This document shows positions 4,299-6,719 of a stretch of DNA of 6,719 bases, piece after piece. Within the stretch, counting starts at the first letter, position 1. The number at the start of each line of letters is the position of its first letter. Source of the DNA: CAVPEW01 sp050247895 (GTDB lineage Bacteria > Actinomycetota > Acidimicrobiia > Acidimicrobiales > VFJN01); contig JBFWTJ010000216.1 of the NCBI GenBank assembly GCA_050247895.1, positions 1 through 6,719 of the forward strand, written 5' to 3'. Made by a program: the position numbers and the translations under genes. The notes under the pieces are model-generated. The model worked only from the letters and a program-made list of their open reading frames with translations. It was not told the DNA's origin and did not search any database.

Positions 4299-6719
4299 AT
4301 GGCCTTCGGACCGGTCGACGCCAACCTGGACCTCGTCGCCCTCGAGGAGCGCGTCCTGGCCCGTTGGCGCCACCACGACGTGCCGACCACGGTGGCCCGG
4401 TCCCGCAAGGGCGCCACGCCCTGGGTCTTCTACGAGGGCCCGCCCACCGCCAACGGCCGGCCGGGCCTCCACCACGTGTGGGCCCGGGTCTTCAAGGACC
4501 TCTACCCCCGCTTCCAGACGATGCGGGGCCACGACGTCCCCCGCAAGGGCGGCTGGGACTGCCACGGCCTGCCCGTCGAGCTGGAGGTCGAGAGGGAGCT
4601 CGGGCTGTCGACCAAGCACGAGATCGAGGCCTTCGGGATCGAGGAGTTCAACCGGCGCTGCCGGGCCTCCGTGCAGCGCTACGTGGAGGACTGGACCACC
4701 CTCACCGAGCGGTCGGGCACCTGGATCGACACGTCGGACGCCTACTGGACGCTGTCGGACGACTACGTCGAGTCGGTCTGGTGGCTGGTCAAGCAGCTCT
4801 GGGACCGGGGCCTGCTCTACGAGGGCCACAAGGTCACGCCCTACTGCGGGCGCTGCGGCACCGCCCTGTCGTCCCACGAGGTGGCCCAGGGCTACCGCGA
4901 CGTGGTCGACCCCTCGGTCTACGTCCGCTTCCCGCTCCTCGACGGGCCGGCCGCGGGCGCCGACCTGCTGGTGTGGACGACCACGCCCTGGACGCTGGTG
5001 TCCAACGTCGCGGCCGCGGTCGGTCCCGAGCTGGCCTACGTCCGCGTCGCCGATCCCGACGGGGGGCGGGACCTGGTCATGGGCGAGGCCGCCGCAGCCC
5101 GCCTGCACCCCGGAGCCGAGCCGCTGGCCCGCTGGAGCGGCACCGACCTGGTCGGCTGGCACTACGAGCGGCCCTTCGACGACCTGGCCGCGCCCGAGGC
5201 CGACGCGTGGCGGGTCGTGGCCGCCGAGTACGTGGCGGTCGACGACGGCTCGGGCATCGTCCACATCGCCCCCGCCTTCGGCGAGGAGGACGCCGCGGTG
5301 GGCCGGGCCGAGGGCCTCCCCACGCTCAACCCGGTGGACGACCAGGCCCGCTTCGACGCCCGGGTCCCCCGCCTGGAGGGCCGCTTCGTCAAGGACGCCG
5401 ACCGCGAGCTCATCGCCGACCTGGCCGAGCGCGGGCTGCTGGTGCGCGAGCAGCCCTACGAGCACTCCTACCCGCACTGCTGGCGGTGCGGCACGCCCCT
5501 CATCTACTGGGCCAAGACGTCCTGGTTCGCCCGCACGGCCGAGCACCGGGCCGACCTGCTGGCCCAGAACGAGCGCATCGGATGGCACCCCGAGCACATC
5601 AAGGCGGGCCGGTTCGGCAAGTGGCTGGAGGGCAACGTCGACTGGGCCCTGTCCCGCGACCGGTACTGGGGCACGCCCCTGCCCGTCTGGCGCTGCTCGG
5701 CGTGCGCCACCGACACCTGCGTGGGCTCGGTGGCCGAGCTGTCCGAGCTGTCGGGCCGCGACCTGTCCGAGCTCGACCTGCACCGGCCCTACGTCGACGA
5801 CGTGACGTTCCCGTGCGCCTCGTGCGGCGAGGAGGCACGGCGCCTCGCCCCGGTGCTCGACGCCTGGTTCGACTCGGGCTCGATGCCCTCGGCCCAGCAC
5901 CACTTCCCGTTCGCCGACGGGCCGGGCGAGCGGCCCGAGCAGCCGCGGGCCTTCCCGGCCGACTTCATCTGCGAGGCCATCGACCAGACCCGCGGCTGGT
6001 TCTACTCGCTGCTGGCGGTCAACACGCTGGTGTTCGGGTCCACGCCCTACCGCAACGTCGTGTGCCTCGGGCACATCGTCGACGAGCAGGGCCAGAAGAT
6101 GTCCAAGTCCAAGGGCAACGTCATCGACCCCTGGGACGTCTTCTCCCGCTTCGGCGCCGACGCGCTGCGCTGGTACTTCTTCTCGGCCGGCCAGCCCTGG
6201 TCGCCCCGCCGCGTCTACGAGGACGGCGTGCGCGAGTCGACCCGCCAGACGCTGGTCACGCTGTGGAACGTCTACTCGTTCCACTGCACCTACGCCGACA
6301 TCGACGGATGGGTCCCGACCGGCGAGCCCCTGGCGCCCACCCACGTGCTGGACCGGTGGGTCCTCTCCGAGCTGGACGACACCGTGGCCACGGTCACCGC
6401 CGCGCTCGAGGGATTCGACGCCCTGGGCGGCGCGTCGCGGCTCGCCGCCTTCGTCGACGACCTGTCGAACTGGTACGTGCGCCGCAGCCGGCCCCGCTTC
6501 TGGAAGTCGAGCGACCCGGCCGCGCACGCGACCCTCCACCACGCGCTGGTCCGCCTGGCCGAGCTGCTGGCCCCGTTCTGCCCGTTCCTGGCCGACGAGA
6601 TCCACGTGACCCTGACCGGTGAGACGTCGGTGCACCTGGCCGACTGGCCCGAGCCCGGCGGTTGGCGCGACGAGGCCCTGGCCGCGTCGATGGCCGCGGC
6701 CCGCCGCCTGGTGGCGCTG
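4299..6719 (+). CDS. ileS: Isoleucyl-tRNA synthetase, IleRS2 type (3' truncated by window)
   Basis: Class I synthetase that charges tRNA-Ile with isoleucine and edits valine mischarging. The first 807 codons are present and open to the last base; family members run to roughly 1,040-1,060 residues, so the rest of the C-terminal region lies beyond the window. Visible in order: Rossmann-fold N-terminus with GPPTANGRP (47-55) and GLHH (56-59) where most relatives have HIGH/HxGH; WDCHGLP (86-92); CP1 editing domain with WTTTPWTLVSN (226-236) and GSGIVHIAPAFGEED (317-331) including the editing Asp331; KMSKS (600-604); and the start of the anticodon-binding helical domain (about 680 on). Cysteine pairs at 183/186, 394/397, 466/469 and 506/509 look like zinc sites. 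ATG at 4299 gives a normal N-terminus; there is no Shine-Dalgarno and a TAGCCT lies 8 nt upstream. It is divergent from the DksA-like operon. The GxHH motif is known in Streptomyces-type IleRS as I recall. Confidence 0.97.
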   Translation, partial: MAFGPVDANLDLVALEERVLARWRHHDVPTTVARSRKGATPWVFYEGPPTANGRPGLHHVWARVFKDLYPRFQTMRGHDVPRKGGWDCHGLPVELEVERELGLSTKHEIEAFGIEEFNRRCRASVQRYVEDWTTLTERSGTWIDTSDAYWTLSDDYVESVWWLVKQLWDRGLLYEGHKVTPYCGRCGTALSSHEVAQGYRDVVDPSVYVRFPLLDGPAAGADLLVWTTTPWTLVSNVAAAVGPELAYVRVADPDGGRDLVMGEAAAARLHPGAEPLARWSGTDLVGWHYERPFDDLAAPEADAWRVVAAEYVAVDDGSGIVHIAPAFGEEDAAVGRAEGLPTLNPVDDQARFDARVPRLEGRFVKDADRELIADLAERGLLVREQPYEHSYPHCWRCGTPLIYWAKTSWFARTAEHRADLLAQNERIGWHPEHIKAGRFGKWLEGNVDWALSRDRYWGTPLPVWRCSACATDTCVGSVAELSELSGRDLSELDLHRPYVDDVTFPCASCGEEARRLAPVLDAWFDSGSMPSAQHHFPFADGPGERPEQPRAFPADFICEAIDQTRGWFYSLLAVNTLVFGSTPYRNVVCLGHIVDEQGQKMSKSKGNVIDPWDVFSRFGADALRWYFFSAGQPWSPRRVYEDGVRESTRQTLVTLWNVYSFHCTYADIDGWVPTGEPLAPTHVLDRWVLSELDDTVATVTAALEGFDALGGASRLAAFVDDLSNWYVRRSRPRFWKSSDPAAHATLHHALVRLAELLAPFCPFLADEIHVTLTGETSVHLADWPEPGGWRDEALAASMAAARRLVAL

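Noticed and set aside
4464..4475. Loss of HIGH as a sign of a dead synthetase
   Set aside because: Both histidines are kept in a GxHH order known in functional IleRS2 enzymes, and the rest of the active site and the editing site are intact.
4025..6622. Long plus-strand open frame overlapping ileS in another frame
   Set aside because: The Arg/Pro-rich translation is out of frame with the genuine IleRS sequence, which starts at 4299 and stays open to the window end.
3741..6635. Very long minus-strand open frame opposite ileS
   Set aside because: It is antisense to ileS, whose translation shows every IleRS motif. The antisense product is a low-complexity Gly/Arg/Val/Leu string with no family motif, a common artefact of very GC-rich DNA.

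Overview
The window is a very GC-rich stretch (well above 70% G+C by eye, with strong G/C bias at third codon positions) from an actinomycete-type bacterium. Three points suggest Actinomycetota: a proteasome-activator (Bpa/PafE) gene, an IleRS2-type isoleucyl-tRNA synthetase, and the ileS / DksA-like / lspA / RluD neighbourhood, which I recall from other actinobacteria such as Streptomyces. The class Acidimicrobiia is my best guess, but this is inference without a search. Seven protein genes fill almost the whole window. I see no rRNA, tRNA, CRISPR array, insertion sequence or phage gene.

Layout. Positions 1-60 hold nothing I can assign. A perfect-stem hairpin (68-90) abuts the stop codon of bpa (91-615, minus), the bacterial proteasome activator. 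Upstream of it on the same strand is an alkaline-phosphatase-superfamily phosphodiesterase/nucleotide pyrophosphatase (661-1764, minus). A short divergent promoter region separates it from an Rrf2-family regulator (1811-2299, plus). That regulator runs tail-to-tail into a compact minus-strand operon read as DksA/TraR-like zinc-finger protein (3709-4191), then lspA (3233-3739), then an RluD-family pseudouridine synthase (2292-3236); the three reading frames overlap at both junctions. Divergent from the operon is ileS (4299 to the window end, plus, 3' truncated).

How the genes fit together. The minus operon joins a putative RNA-polymerase-binding factor, lipoprotein maturation (signal peptidase II) and 23S rRNA modification, beside a tRNA charging enzyme: a housekeeping growth and translation cluster. 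Bpa belongs to ATP-independent proteasomal degradation. The phosphodiesterase has an intact metal site but no predictable substrate; its divergent arrangement with the Rrf2 regulator makes it a candidate target of that regulator.

Signals. Several starts lack a usable Shine-Dalgarno sequence but have a TAnnnT -10-like hexamer 6-10 nt upstream (bpa, phosphodiesterase, rrf2, ileS), which suggests leaderless or nearly leaderless mRNAs. The DksA-like operon instead has a -35/-10 promoter and a Shine-Dalgarno. Each minus-strand transcription unit ends in a GC hairpin 0-3 nt after its stop codon, and the rluD one lies inside the rrf2 coding sequence. The most notable protein feature is the altered class I signature (GLHH instead of HIGH) in IleRS, a motif linked to mupirocin hyper-resistance in IleRS2 enzymes. 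I do not see a clearly new multi-gene system here.
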